Shown here: in pieces, positions 63,616 through 64,000 of the stretch | Position numbering within the stretch: position 1 is the stretch's first letter | Layout of the letters: each line of letters starts with the position of its first letter | Source: Alphaproteobacteria bacterium | GTDB lineage: Bacteria; Pseudomonadota; Alphaproteobacteria; Rhizobiales; Rhizobiaceae | Assembly: GCA_024742485.1 (NCBI GenBank) | Contig: JANSYK010000001.1 | Coordinates: 992,001-1,056,000, forward strand | Reading direction: 5' to 3' | Length of the DNA: 64,000 nucleotides | Made by a program: the position numbers and the translations under genes | The notes under the pieces: model-generated | Databases searched by the model: none | What the model was told of the DNA's origin: nothing | The model's input: only the letters and a program-made list of their open reading frames with translations

Positions 63616-64000
63616 ATGAATTCTATCCGCCGCGTCAAATTGAGACATCTGGAGACATTTGTCGAAGTCGCCCGTCAGAAAAGCGTCAGCCGCGCTGCTG
63701 AAAATCTGCACCTGACGCAGCCCGCCGTGACGCGCACCATCCGGGAACTGGAGGACATTTGCGGCAAGCCGCTGGTCGAGAAGGATGGCCGTGGCATTCG
63801 TATTTCCCACTACGGCGAGGTATTTCTGCGCTATGCAGGCAGCAGTCTTGCCGCGGCGCGCGGCGGCATCAATGCGCTGGCACAGCTCAATCTGTCCGAC
63901 GGGCCGATGGTGCGTCTTGGCGCCCTGCCGACCGTGTCGGCCACCATCGTTCCCATCGCGGTCTCCCGTTATCTGCAGTCCGGCATGCAAAACCGACTGA
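63616..64000 (+). CDS. pcaQ: LysR-family regulator PcaQ, cut by window edge
   Basis: The first 128 residues are visible: a LysR HTH (VKLRHLETFVEVARQKSVSRAAENLHLTQPAVTRTIRELE) and the start of the effector domain. It is divergent from the pca operon, as pcaQ is in alphaproteobacteria, where it activates pca genes in response to carboxymuconolactone-type intermediates. The 3' end lies beyond the window. Confidence 0.88.
   Translation, partial: MNSIRRVKLRHLETFVEVARQKSVSRAAENLHLTQPAVTRTIRELEDICGKPLVEKDGRGIRISHYGEVFLRYAGSSLAAARGGINALAQLNLSDGPMVRLGALPTVSATIVPIAVSRYLQSGMQNRL

Noticed and set aside
1-64000. tRNA, rRNA, CRISPR arrays, transposases or phage genes
   Set aside because: I saw no cloverleaf-like sequence, regular repeat-spacer pattern, transposase or integrase motif by eye. 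A covariance-model search would be needed to exclude small RNAs.

Overview
The window looks like chromosomal DNA of an alphaproteobacterium, probably of the Hyphomicrobiales (Rhizobiales) or a close marine relative. The signs are a moderately high GC content, dense overlapping operons, many TRAP and ABC solute transporters, a PccR/ScfR-type propionate regulator, a PcaQ-controlled protocatechuate operon and a Zur-znuBC block. I cannot name the genus. I see no RNA genes, phage, insertion sequences or CRISPR arrays. No gap between genes exceeds 300 bases.

Layout. 1-9.4 kb: end of an unknown gene, an M28-type peptidase, an alpha/beta hydrolase, an AEC-family carrier, a MarR regulator divergent from a complete TRAP transporter (dctPQM) with a glutathione transferase, then a DUF1801 protein and an AraC/GyrI regulator. 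9.5-12.9 kb: fumarase C, a small secreted protein, polyphosphate kinase 2 and a VOC protein. 13-15.6 kb: an NMT1/TauT-like ABC transporter. 15.8-24.2 kb: an HpaI-type aldolase divergent from a GntR/FCD regulator, then a ribose-type ABC transporter with a GYD protein, divergent from a cupin and an Ldh2-type dehydrogenase.

24.2-38.4 kb is the most unusual block. A 12-gene leftward operon carries a MalEFGK-type ABC importer, three SnoaL/NTF2-fold proteins, a histidinol-dehydrogenase paralog, an SDR, a LacI regulator, a MetE/epoxyalkane:CoM-transferase-like zinc enzyme and a hydrolase. A divergent pair (a fourth SnoaL protein and a lactonase-type amidohydrolase) starts from the same promoter region. 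That region holds two copies of a 16-bp palindrome that are probably the LacI operators. The substrate is not evident, and this is a good candidate for an undescribed catabolic pathway.

38.5-47.3 kb: propionyl-CoA assimilation (bioY-pccB-pccA-aldo/keto reductase-methylmalonyl-CoA mutase) with its divergent PccR-like regulator. 47.3-54.6 kb: a second TRAP transporter whose large permease carries an extra soluble tail of about 330 residues, with an attenuator-like hairpin after the binding-protein gene, then a Cache-domain histidine kinase and a NarL-type response regulator. 54.8-57.7 kb: cysQ-like phosphatase and zur-znuB-znuC. Divergent from znuC, across a Zur-box-like palindrome, lies an exported protein whose body resembles the catalytic core of alanyl-tRNA synthetase. 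58.8-64 kb: pcaCHGIJF, turning protocatechuate into succinyl-CoA and acetyl-CoA, and divergent pcaQ cut by the window edge.

Across the window, uptake systems feed compounds into central metabolism through propionyl-CoA, succinyl-CoA and fumarate. Four of the five binding-protein-to-next-gene junctions contain a stem-loop, which suggests a common way of making more binding protein than membrane components.
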